From contig OZ029919.1 of NCBI GenBank assembly GCA_964023275.1, positions 6,839,623-6,903,622 of the forward strand: 64,000 nucleotides of DNA, in the 5' to 3' direction. The stretch comes from Norana najaformis. Taxonomy: Eukaryota > Annelida > Clitellata > Crassiclitellata > Hormogastridae. This document shows, one piece after another, positions 55,055-64,000 of the stretch (its first letter is position 1; each line of letters begins with the position of its first letter). Under the pieces are notes generated by a model. The model was not told the DNA's origin, did no database searches, and saw nothing but the letters and a program-made list of their open reading frames with translations. Both the position numbers and the translations under genes were made by a program.

Positions 55055-55192
55055 CGGTGTGTGTGTGTGTGTGTGTGTGTAGGTGTGTGTGTGTGTGTGG
55101 GTGTGTGTGTGTGTGTGCGTGTGTGTGTAGGTGTGTGTGTGTGTGTGTAGGTGTGTGTGTGTGTGTGTGTAGGTGTGTGTGTGTGTGTCAAG
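55055..55192. repeat. (GT)n microsatellite
   Basis: GTGTGTGT interrupted by GTAGGTGTG at regular intervals. Confidence 0.95.
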
Positions 55193-55259
55193 TGTAGGCG
55201 ATTTGGAACTTTGCATTGTGTACTAAAGACTAAGTTAAACTTTAAACTTCGTTCTAACT

Positions 55260-55620
55260 GCAGCAGATACCGAGTTTGAACATGCTGGAGAAAAGGACCA
55301 GAAACAATCCAGCAAAACCAAAGATTGAAATCCCAGCTCAACGATTCCTTGTCAACGAGAGGACTCCAGAGGCTTCCCCCACTAACCGGTTACAGAACCG
55401 ACAAAGAATATAGAGGGACCTAAGTCCTTCATAAATAGCATAGAGGGAAGAATGGAAGGAAAGAAACGAAGAGGAAGACCGAGACAAATGCTACTAGACT
55501 GGATGATGGAGAACGGATACGGTAAACTGAAAGAAGAGGCTGTACAACGTCATGAATGGCGCCATTGGATGTTCGAACCTTCCCGGGGGCAGAGAGCTTG
55601 AAGAAGAGGTCCTTGTTACG
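55260..55620 (+). pseudogene. LINE ORF2 C-terminal fragment (GKKRRGRPR type)
   Basis: INSIEGRMEGKKRRGRPRQM, then LLDWMM, and EEAVQRHEWRHWMF match the common tail of RTE/Jockey-like ORF2 proteins (GKR-RGRPR-x-W ... DR-x-WR). It is a different family from the CR1/L2-like fragments. No upstream RT is present and the frame is broken upstream of about 55400. Confidence 0.75.
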
Positions 55621-55664
55621 AACATGAATGAGAATGAAAAGGGCGGATTTCTCGTATAAAACAC

Positions 55665-55910
55665 GTTTCGTTTTATATATATATATTTATATATATACAC
55701 ACAGTATATATATATATCACTATTCGTGCTTTTCGTTAAGAGTAGCACATCAAAAAGATTGCATTCTCAATTACTTTTTGCGTGCTTGCTCTCGTTTGAC
55801 ATGACCTGCGGCATGACTTGGTATGCATGCACACGTGTATGTATTAACTATAAGCATAATTATATACACAACCCATGCATATATATGTATATATATATAT
55901 ATGTAAAACG
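55665..55910. repeat. (TA)n tracts
   Basis: Two TATATATA blocks at about 55673-55717 and 55878-55905 separated by unique sequence. Confidence 0.85.
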
Positions 55911-56639
55911 TTTCGTGAAGAGACCGTTACCCTAGAGGCACGTATGCAATACATAGGTATTGATATGTCTATGCTGTGAACTAAGCCTATACTGTTTATA
56001 CCGAGGTCGATTTTATAAGCAACGCATTGGAGCAGGCAGCTGTCCTTCAATCGAGCTTCTCGGTTGGGCAAATGATTTCTATACGAGTAGAAGAGTTAAC
56101 ATCAATGAAAAGAGGAGTCAGGAAGTCGAAACGATGTCGAAAAAGCCATGCGGCAAATTTTAAGGTAACCGTGCAGAGCCTGTTCGAAGTTACGTATCGC
56201 GAATGATCGAAATCGAAAACGACCCGTGTTTTGCTTCGACTTTCGAGTTGTGACGATTCGGAAACACAAGTTACACTTTTAGAAGGGGTTTAAGTTGGGA
56301 ACCAACTCATTCTTTGTATCTTACTACTTCATCTAACGATGGAGTTCCTTTGAATAAGGTGCGGATCACGATTTCGACCCCCTACAACCGGTCTGTAGCA
56401 GATGCAATTCGAGGGCTTTATGTGGCCATGGGATAAGCGAGACCTCGAATTTTCCCTTTTATACAGCTATTTTCGCATTCCATTCATTTCCCAAGTTCAA
56501 AACAATAAGATCAGAGGCGACACAAAGTCTGGAAAATGGCCCTTTAAAAATGAAGGACCTGAAAATTAATTAATTTGCTTGCTAATTTACAGTCATATTC
56601 AGTTCGTGCTTCAGCCCAGTGAATAATTTGGTTTTGGTC

Positions 56640-56910
56640 GCACCTGGCATGAACCGGCGCGAATAGCTCCCTCTCTGATCGCTGCCATAGCAACGTCATT
56701 AGTTCTGCTTCCGCCGGACGTGGCGTCAGCTGGGGCTGGAGAAAGACGTAGCGTGCTCAGCAACAATTTATGATTGCTCTGTGCTTAATTGTATGCAGCC
56801 GTTGCCATATGAACCTCGACGTCAGCTGCCCATAAATAGTCTGTGTCTACAGGATACAGACGAGGCCACCTCTGCTATGGACCTTGCCACCTAAGTTTAG
56901 GCGCCGGAGG
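56640..56910 (+). promoter_or_regulatory. Promoter-like cluster: RFX X-box-like, CRE-like and TATA-like sites
   Basis: GCTGCCATAGCAAC at 56681-56694 fits the RFX X-box with one mismatch and is abutted by CRE-like ACGTCATT. GACGTGGCGTCAGC follows near 56718. CGACGTCAGC with CATAAATAG lies at 56817-56840. No coding exon is identifiable downstream. Confidence 0.35.
56817..56851 (+). other. 35-bp element, copy 2
   Basis: Matches 48969-49003 at 34 of 35 positions; the single difference is T for A at the eleventh base. Confidence 0.7.
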
Positions 56911-57735
56911 GCCACCTGGATCCACCTTTGCACACCTGCTATTTCTTCGTTTGCACTGGCTTGCTAAATTCTGATGGGAGAAGGCATGGATGGTGTCGCA
57001 ATTTCCTCTATCCGCCTTCCGAGGCCAGATGACTAATTGTTAATTTAAATATCGAGCACTGCAAAAAGTAAGGAATAAGGGGGTATGTAGAAGCCCTTTA
57101 TGATGGCGCAAGCGAAAAGATTGATTGAAGGTTTCTCTTTTAGATAGAAAACCAGCCAGAGAAGAGATCATTTCAAAGGAATGCTGCAATCAAAAACGCC
57201 GGCTTGCTATTGAGATCAAAGGATCAAAGGCGGATCCAAAACTTTTAAAAGGGATAAACATTTTGTCCGACCTGTTCTAGTCATCCGGACTTTTTGATAA
57301 AATCTATCGTCTTAAAAATTTACCAGTATAATGTTGCTCTTTGCCATTTATTAAGTTCGCCTGTGCACTACCATATCCCAGCCATTGCTTCACAACTCTT
57401 GTATGTATGCAAGTATGTTTTCGCAAAAATGGATACTTGTATGTATTGTTAATATGGTTAATGGTTTAGTCGAAAGGTAAAATTTTAGACAAAACCTTGC
57501 AATGAATGTTAAAACTACATTAAAACATTGCTAATGTTCATAGTGCATGTCAAGATTTCTGATGCTGCTTTTGAGGCATTCTCTTCTGATAAATGACTCC
57601 GGAATGGCAACCGACGCGTGTCAGTTGATTCCTGTGCGTATTGAGATTGATTGAACGAGCAATTGATCAATAGCTGGATCGATCGATAACAGTCAGAGAG
57701 AATGATCGAAACAATGAAATTGACAGGTAGAGACG
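56911..57735. other. Intergenic stretch, nothing recognised
   Basis: Unique AT-rich sequence with no convincing frame or repeat. Confidence 0.4.
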
Positions 57736-57744
57736 GACGGGTTG

Positions 57745-58105
57745 AATAATGGCGAGGGAATGAAAGGATGGATAGATGGATGGAAGGATGGAAGGATGAA
57801 GGAATGGAGAGGGAGGAGAAACGAGGGTGGGATGCACGGAGTAAGTGAGCGAGACGGACGGTTGGATGAATGGATGAATGGATCGATGGATGGATGAATG
57901 GATGGATGGATGGATGGATGAATGGATGGATGGATGGATGGATGGATGGAAGGAAGGATGGATCTATGGATGGTCTTTGGTGGATAGATCGATGGATGGA
58001 TGGGTGAGTGGGTGGATAGGTGAGTGGGTGGATGGATGAAAGGATAGGATGGATGGATGGATGGATTGATGGATGGATGGATGGATGGATGGAAGGATGG
58101 AAACA
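57745..58105. repeat. (GGAT/GAAT)n minisatellite
   Basis: ATGGATGGATGGATGGAT with GAAGGATG and GGGTGGATAG variants. Frames read as His/Pro/Ser/Ile repeats on the - strand. Confidence 0.95.
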
Positions 58106-58207
58106 CGTACAACTGGACTTGAGGGTATAGATGGCTGTAGACATAACGTTCTGCCTTTAGTTGACTTATAAAGGCAGCCATTCGGTTGAAGAGACCGATC
58201 GAATCGG

Positions 58208-58375
58208 CAGGAAAGGAACGGACGGACGGACGGACGGACGGCCGAACGGACGGACGAAAGAAAGGCACGAGAATGGAGGAAAGGAAGAAGAGAGGTAGGG
58301 AGGAAGGAAGGAATGAAGGAAAGGAGACAGGGAGGAAGGAAGGGAGAGAGAGGGAAGTCTGGAGGGAGGTTTCGT
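58208..58375. repeat. (GGAC)n then GGAA/GAGG purine tract
   Basis: GGACGGACGGACGGACGG followed by about 110 bases of almost pure A/G (GAAGGAAGG, GGGAGAGAG). Confidence 0.92.
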
Positions 58376-58770
58376 GACTAGCGACGGAAGTGCCGTCTCC
58401 TTCGCCATGATTAGATGCCGTCGTAAGCGCATCGATGCTACCACGGCTGCTGCCGCTGGAGTTGCTGCTGCTGCTGCTGTTGCTATCTGTCGACGCCACC
58501 TTGTCTCGCGTGAATGCGAGACTTACGTGGATGCAACCAGAGCCGTTGCGCAGCGGCTAAGATAACAGCCGCTGCCTGGGCAGACAGACAGACAGACAGA
58601 CCGCCAGCCACCCAGCCGAGTCGAGCAGCCAAACGGTGTTGGTTTGTCACGGACCACGACTTCGGTGGACGTCAGCCACGAATCGACTGTCGGTCGCTTC
58701 GACTATCGGGAGGAGTCGTTCACCACTCGACAAATGTCCGTCAGATAGGACACGTGGGAACTAGGACAGA

Positions 58771-59095
58771 TAATCGTAATCGTAATCGAAATCGCGGGAA
58801 ACAGCTTATTCACAAGCGCTCAGTCGAAACAAAATCGGTAGGCAGGTAGGTACAACCCACCCTAACAGCACCTCTCCACCTTCTCTTTATGGTCTTCTGG
58901 CAACCGGACTTCGTTCTTGACACGGCCTATTTGGACAACCCCACTGACTTGACGCAGCGCTCGTGAATAAGCTGGTGCGCTGCACTTGACTTTTAAGTAG
59001 TGCTTTATAAATTTCGTGTTAACGATTACGATTACGATTAATCAGGTTCGGTTTTGGATCGAGATAAAAAGGTCAGACAGGTAGACAGTCAGGCG
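58771..59095 (-). mobile_element. LINE 3' UTR copy split by repeat B
   Basis: The outer element starts with its tail TAATCGTAATCGTAATCG at 58771 and runs through ACAGCTTATTCACAAGCGCT to AAAATCGGTAGGCAGG. It resumes at about 59041 with AGGTTCGGTTTTGGATCGAG and GTCAGGCG. The interruption is repeat B at 58851-59040. Confidence 0.7.
58851..59040 (+). mobile_element. Repeat B, inserted copy
   Basis: On the opposite strand to the outer element: ACAACCCACC start, CTGACTTGACGCAGCGCTCG, and a tail ACGATTACGATTACGATTA. This is the cleanest full-length copy, about 190 bases, in the window. Confidence 0.7.
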
Positions 59096-59274
59096 TCTGA
59101 GTTGAATTGTGTAGAAGAGAGAAGCAGACAAATAATAATCCAAGGGGTTAAAGGTCAGTGGTTAAACATAGAAGGGCTTGACGATGCAGCTGATACACAG
59201 ACTGAGCAACTTTTTTGAGCAAGGTGATAGATAGCAGCAGGAGGCTGGTGATTAACTCTGCTGGCACGCACGCA

Positions 59275-59400
59275 GGAAATGATCTCCAGCATCTTCGTCG
59301 TCGACATCGTCGTCATCAGCGGCAGCAGCAGCAGCCGGAGCATCAGCAGAAACATCAGCATCAGCAGCAGCCGTCGCTTCGTCTAATGTCTTGTTGCTGC
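59275..59400. repeat. GCAGCA/CATCGT triplet-rich region
   Basis: CAGCAGCAG, CATCAG and GTCGTC triplets, imperfect. Confidence 0.8.
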
Positions 59401-59479
59401 AACTGAATACAGGCGCCATGCGATGGGCAACAATGCAACTCCAGCTGATGGCATTGGTTGTCTTCTGGTCATCCAAGGC

Positions 59480-59950
59480 TAAGGTAAATTATTATCGTCG
59501 TCGTCATCATCATCATCATCATCGTCATCATCATTATTTCGTCATCATCGTCGTCGTCATCATCATCATCATCATCATCATCACCTGATCATCATCATCA
59601 TCATCGTCGTCATCATCATCATCGTCATCATCATCATCATCGTCATCATCATCATCTTCACCTGATCATCATCATCGTCATCATTATTATCTGACCATCA
59701 TCATCATCATCGACATCATCGACATCATCATCGTCATCATCTTCATCAGTATCATCATCAAAATTCGACACCCTTCTCATCCTGATACTCATGCATCCTT
59801 ATCATTAAATCCAACATTATTATAACCCATCATCAGTCAGTCATTATCATCGTCATCATCATCATCAGCAGCAGCATCTAATCAGCATAATCATCATCAC
59901 TGTTATCGTCATAATCATCATCCTAATCGCCATCATCATTATCATTCATA
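59480..59950. repeat. (CAT/CGT)n microsatellite complex
   Basis: CATCATCATCGTCATCATC over about 470 bases with the recurrent phrase CACCTGATCATCATC. Confidence 0.95.
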
Positions 59951-60094
59951 AATTCTCTCCGAATCATAAGAACTTATTTAATTAGTCGAAGGTCGACCTT
60001 TCCGTTTCGTCACTCTGTCCACATAGAATCCCTCAGTTTCGTACTTTATGTCTCCTATCGATTCCCGATCCTTGCACCAATTCGCCCGTGTAAA

Positions 60095-60140
60095 GTATGC
60101 AAAGTGTGTGTGTGTGCGTGTGTGTGTGTGGGTGGGTGCT
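60095..60140. repeat. (GT)n microsatellite
   Basis: GTGTGTGTGCGTGTGTGTG. Confidence 0.85.
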
Positions 60141-60369
60141 GTATATGTCTGTGTATATGTCAGGTGTGTGCGGCGATCGCTTTCATCAATTCTGTAAGAC
60201 AACACGAGCGGATCGTTGATAAAAGGAAAACTAGTATAACCACACACACACCCACACGCACAAGCACGCATACACATATGCATCCTCAACGATATGCAAA
60301 GCAAAACAAAGCTGCGAAATTAATAACGGTTCCGTCTTAACATTGACGTTCAGTCGAGGTGTTCATTAC

Positions 60370-60475
60370 AGATATATATATATATATATCTATGCAAATA
60401 TATATATATTAAACATATTGATTCTTTAGGTATAAATGCGCATTTTATATATACATATGTACGTGTATATACATA
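60370..60475. repeat. (TA)n-rich region
   Basis: TATATATATATATATCTATG and further ATATATAT blocks. Confidence 0.85.
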
Positions 60476-60589
60476 CATAGGGTTTATGGCAGTGTTGATC
60501 GCCATCTTAATCTTGTGAGCATCGATTTTTCATCGAGAAGCTCTGTCCCTTTCTCCACCTCTGCATCTATGTTTACCTCCAACTTTGCC

Positions 60590-60746
60590 TCTTCCATTGT
60601 CTCTCCTTCTGTTTCCCTCTCCCTATGCCTCTTCCTCTTCCTTTCTCTCCTTCTCTCTCTCTCCCTCTCTCTCTATGTCCCTGTGTCTCAGCCTCTGTCA
60701 TTCTGTCTGCCTCTGCCTCTTCCTACCCTATGTATACTGCCTCTGC

Positions 60747-60790
<44 letters not shown>

Positions 60791-60915
60791 CCCTCCCTCC
60801 TTCCTTTCCTCCCTCTATTCCTCACTCCCTCCCGGCTTCCCTCCCTCTCTGTCTCTCTCTCTGTCTCTCTCTGTGCCTCTCGCTCTCTCTGATTCTACCT
60901 CTGCCTCTTTCTCAC
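60590..60915. repeat. (CT)n with internal (TA)n
   Basis: CTCTCTCTC and CCTCTGCCTCT phrases enclosing TATATATATATATATATAT at about 60766-60790, then CCTCCCTCC. Confidence 0.92.
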
Positions 60916-61214
60916 TCACACCATATTCCTCGCGTTTGCGTGGCGTCGGTCGATCATAGAGCCCCTTCCGCTTCTCGTCTGATTCGATCCGGCAGTTGGA
61001 AGATGCTAAGATGCTGCTGCTGCTGCACAACACCCCTCCCCGCATCGTCCGCATCCCATGCAGCAGGAGGGGTGGAAGACACCGAGGGGTGCATTCGGAT
61101 CTATTGCCGGAACCAACTCCAGTTACTCGTTGACTTGGGGAAATTAAGTCGCCGTGATCACACAAGGACGACCTAACAGGAGGCCCTGAGGTTGCACGCC
61201 CCTCTCGCGGCGGA

Positions 61215-61765
61215 TGTATGAACCTCTATCTGTCTTTTGTCTGCATGCTCATCTATGTTCATCTGTCTCTCTTTCTGTCTGTGTTTCTGTCTTCCTGATG
61301 GTACATTTGTCTGTCGATTTATCTACCTATCTGTCTGATTTGTCTGTATATCTGGCTGCCTGTCTGTCTATCTGTCTACGTACTGTCTGTCATTTCGTCT
61401 GGAGGCAGGCCATCACTGCATCTTCCACTGTCGTCTGTTTGTTTGTCTGTCTGTCTGTTTGTGTCTGTGTATGTGTCTGTCTGTTTATATGTGTGTGTAT
61501 GTGTCTGTCTGTCTGTCTGTCTGTTTAGGCCCTATATGTGTATGTGTCGGTCGGTCTGTCTGTTTATGTGTGTATGTGTCGGTCTGTTTGTTTGTATATA
61601 TATGTCTGTGTATGTGTCGACCTGTCTGTCTGTTTTATATGTGTGTGGTGTACGAGTCTGTCTGTCTGTCTGTTTATGTCTGTTTATGTCTGTGTATATG
61701 TCTGTCTGTCTGTCTGTCTGTGTATATGTCTATATATGTGTCGGTCTGTCCGTCCCTCTTCATAG
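61215..61765. repeat. (CTGT)n/(GTATGTGT)n degenerate array
   Basis: CTGTCTGTCTGTCTGT and TATGTGTCGGTCTGT units repeated irregularly. Cys/Val/Ser/Leu frames arise from it. Confidence 0.92.
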
Positions 61766-62029
61766 ATTGTTGTCTAAGCTTTTATCAGGTGTATGCATTA
61801 TTCTTAAATCATCGGGCGCCTCATAATCCTTTCGGATTATATCGATCGATTTGAAAATTACAAATGGCCTCCAATCGTGTCGTAAACGCTCGAGAAACAT
61901 TCCCAACGATACTCATCGGAAGTTCAGCACGCTGTTCTGGTTTTTATAGCGCTGTAATAAAGTTATGTGACGACTGCTGTGCCGATTTATTAGATTACTT
62001 CTGCTGCAGGCTACTATCTACGCCAGACC

Positions 62030-62150
62030 AGTGGACGCTTCATCGAAGGATACTCAGTCGTACACAACGTCATATGCTGCGTCACGCAGTGTTAACAAAT
62101 TCATGCATTTATTACTTACTTACTTACTTACTTACTTACTAACTTCATAT
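62030..62150 (+). mobile_element. LINE 3' end with (CTTA)n tail
   Basis: GTCATATGCTGCGTCACGCA, GTGTTAACAAATTCATGC and TTACTTACTTACTTACTTAC. Family of 23960, 30880 and 44335. Confidence 0.7.
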
Positions 62151-62189
62151 AAAGCTTTGGGTCTATTCATGGCGTAAACTGCGTTATAT

Positions 62190-62330
62190 ACAGCATCACA
62201 CAGTGTTAACAAATCCATTACTTACTTGCTTGCTTATTTACTTACTTACCTACCTACCTACCTACCTACTTACTTACATACCAACTAATTTACTAACTAA
62301 CTTACTTACTTACTTCATATAAAGCTGTGG
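62190..62330 (+). repeat. Second GTGTTAACA/(CTTA)n unit, tandem with the previous
   Basis: CAGCATCACACAGTGTTAAC then CTTACTTGCTTGC, CCTACCTACC and CTTACTTAC. TTCATATAAAGCT(T/G)TGGGTCTAT occurs at 62145 and 62316, suggesting local duplication of about 170 bases. Confidence 0.75.
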
Positions 62331-62794
62331 GTCTATACATGGCGTATAAAGCAGCGTCATATACAGAGTCAAACGCGGTAGAGTATCATACACAGCGCTG
62401 AAGACGGAGGATGGCAAAAATGTATGAAAATGAAGCATACCATGAAAAACTGCAGTGAAAAGAGAAAGAGAAGTCGGATCAGCTACCGAGGAAAATCTAG
62501 AAAGGATTGGAAGAGGTTGACGAATGATGTTGCTGACTAAAAAGTTAGAAGAAATTTTGGAGACTCGACTGATCCCGACAGTCACCAGCATGGATACTGT
62601 ACTTAGGAAAGGTTCTGTATGAAATTTTCAAGAGCTGAAAATGGTCTTCATTTCCAAAACGCGGTACCGACTAAAACGGTTACCAAATTTGTCATCTTGG
62701 CACTACTCCCTCTTTATACATTTGCCCTCTTGCGGAGTCCTCCAATGAGTCATATAGACGATATAGAGGGTGCCCGGCCAATGACCCATGGGAA

Positions 62795-62995
62795 ATAACT
62801 TCCCATGGGCAGTACCCCAAGAAAATAACCCCAGTTTAAAACCCCCAGCCAATAGCCCCCTAAGATAAAACCCTGGCCAATAACTCCCCATGGGCAATAA
62901 ATCCATGAAAATAACCCCCAGTTTAAAACCCCAGTCAACAGCCCCAGAAGTCCCGGTCAACAGCCCCCAGAAGTCCCGGTCAACAGCCCCCAGTT
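62795..62995 (-). repeat. G-run-rich block with short repeats
   Basis: On +, ATAACCCC, CAGTTTAAAACCCC and CCATGGGCA phrases each occur two or three times. AGCCCCCAGAAGTCCCGGTC is repeated at about 24-base spacing near 62940-62990. The - strand therefore carries many runs of three to five G. Confidence 0.75.
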
Positions 62996-63000
62996 ACTGT

Positions 63001-63430
63001 ATATACAGTATATAAAGCGTATTTAAACTGTGAGAACAGATTAAAGAAAGTACAGATAAAATTACTCGTGAAGCTTGAAGTCAAGAATATTCTACTATGG
63101 AGAAAGTGTAGGCCAACACCCAAAGTGGGTTCAGTGAAGAACGAGTAAGCTGTTATGGTACTCCTTCAATATTTTTACATAAAATTTAATGTACTCAAAT
63201 ACACGACACGACTTTGATGGGATTTTATTGCAACAAATAATTGCGATATTAGGTCTACTGTGCGATGAATGAGAGAAACATTGATGCTGGAATCGAAGAA
63301 TTCAGAATGTGTGTAGATTTAATGCAAATGGCAGATGACTTGACATCAAGTCAGGCTTATCTAGAATCATTGTAAGAGCAAGAAGTTTAATTAGCATTTA
63401 ATTAGCCCACATGTTTATTGACTTGAATAT
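63001..63430. other. Nothing recognised
   Basis: AT-rich sequence without a frame or repeat I can support. Confidence 0.4.
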
Positions 63431-63434
63431 GTCA

Positions 63435-63515
63435 TGCTTTGGCACGTTATTGGTTGATGCCTTGGGCATTAGACACCAGCGGTAGAGGTTGCTTATTAAT
63501 TAATAATTATACTTA
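63435..63515 (+). mobile_element. LINE 3' region fragment (family of 7180), + orientation
   Basis: GGTTGATGCCTTGGGCATTA, GACACC and a TTATTAATTAATAATTAT tail. Confidence 0.65.
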
Positions 63516-63704
63516 GTAGTCTTCGATCAATAAAGCATGATAATCAGCTGTTAATATGCAGGTATGCAAATGAAGTAATTTAGTGTGATCCTTTGACGGA
63601 AATTAGATTCCTTAGACCCTGTTTATGGGCCTAAATAGAGTAAAATGTTTGAATAAAAACAGGGCAGATATAGGATAGAAAGCTTTTTGGCGGGGAATAG
63701 AGTG

Positions 63705-64000
63705 ACCTGGATGGAAGGGGAGATCCGCTATTGGCTGCAATGAGCAGGAGGCCCAGCGACCTGTTTTTGGCCGCCAATTACGAAGGCAGAAAATAGAGTG
63801 ATCTGGATGGAGGTCCGTTATTGGCTGCAATGAGCAGAAGGCCCAGCGACCTGTTTTTGGCCGCCAATTACGAAGGCAGAAAATAGAGTGATCTGGATGG
63901 AGGTCCGTTATTGGCTGCAATGAGCAGAAGGCCCAGTGACCTGTTTTTGGTTGCCAATTACGAAGGCAGAAAATAGAGTGATCTGGATGGAGGTCCGTTA
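63705..64000. repeat. 90-bp satellite, about 3.3 units, running off the right edge
   Basis: TTGGCTGCAATGAGCAG starts at 63731, 63821 and 63911, a period of exactly 90. Each unit also has CAGCGACCTGTTTTTGG (one variant) and CGAAGGCAGAAAATAGAGTG. Units differ at only a few positions. Confidence 0.95.

Overview
The window is eukaryotic nuclear DNA from an animal. Genes are split by GT-AG introns, the intergenic DNA is AT-rich, and tetranucleotide and trinucleotide microsatellites, tRNA-derived SINEs, non-LTR retrotransposon 3' ends and hAT-type MITEs are abundant. The gene content (a 7-Ig-type PTK7, a DNA polymerase eta with UBZ finger, a TCAF-type M60 protein) and the overused palindrome TAGGCCTA fit a marine invertebrate. 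I cannot fix the phylum from sequence alone.

Layout. 1-6.6 kb: SINEs, a MITE inside a SINE, a 26-bp minisatellite and one unrecognised ORF at the left edge. 6.67-29.93 kb, + strand: PTK7, 15 exons encoding Ig2 to Ig7, the transmembrane segment and the complete pseudokinase domain (965 residues visible). The exons for the signal peptide and Ig1 were not found. 32.05-39.04 kb, - strand: POLH (DNA polymerase eta), all ten coding exons, rebuilt as a 752-residue protein. The two genes converge with about 2.1 kb between their stop codons.

40.9-42.3 kb is a tetranucleotide microsatellite complex including about 320 bp of uninterrupted CTGT. 44.6-45.3 kb is a decayed reverse-transcriptase fragment. 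45.57-48.64 kb, +: a single-exon gene for a 1022-residue protein made of about 27 ankyrin repeats. 50.83-52.995 kb, +: a single-exon TCAF-like gene with an intact M60 zinc-peptidase motif. Both single-exon genes are much richer in GC than the DNA around them. 53-64 kb holds no gene I can support: microsatellites, LINE 3' ends, a nested transposon insertion, a G-run-rich block, a candidate promoter-like cluster and a 90-bp satellite running off the right edge.

The genes do not form an operon or pathway. PTK7 acts at the cell surface in planar polarity/Wnt signalling, and POLH acts in the nucleus in translesion synthesis. What links them is position: both human orthologues map to 6p21.1, so this may be old linkage. 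The most unusual coding feature is the pair of neighbouring intronless GC-rich genes (ankyrin array and TCAF/M60 protein). The most unusual non-coding feature is a 35-bp element present twice, 7.8 kb apart, with one mismatch.
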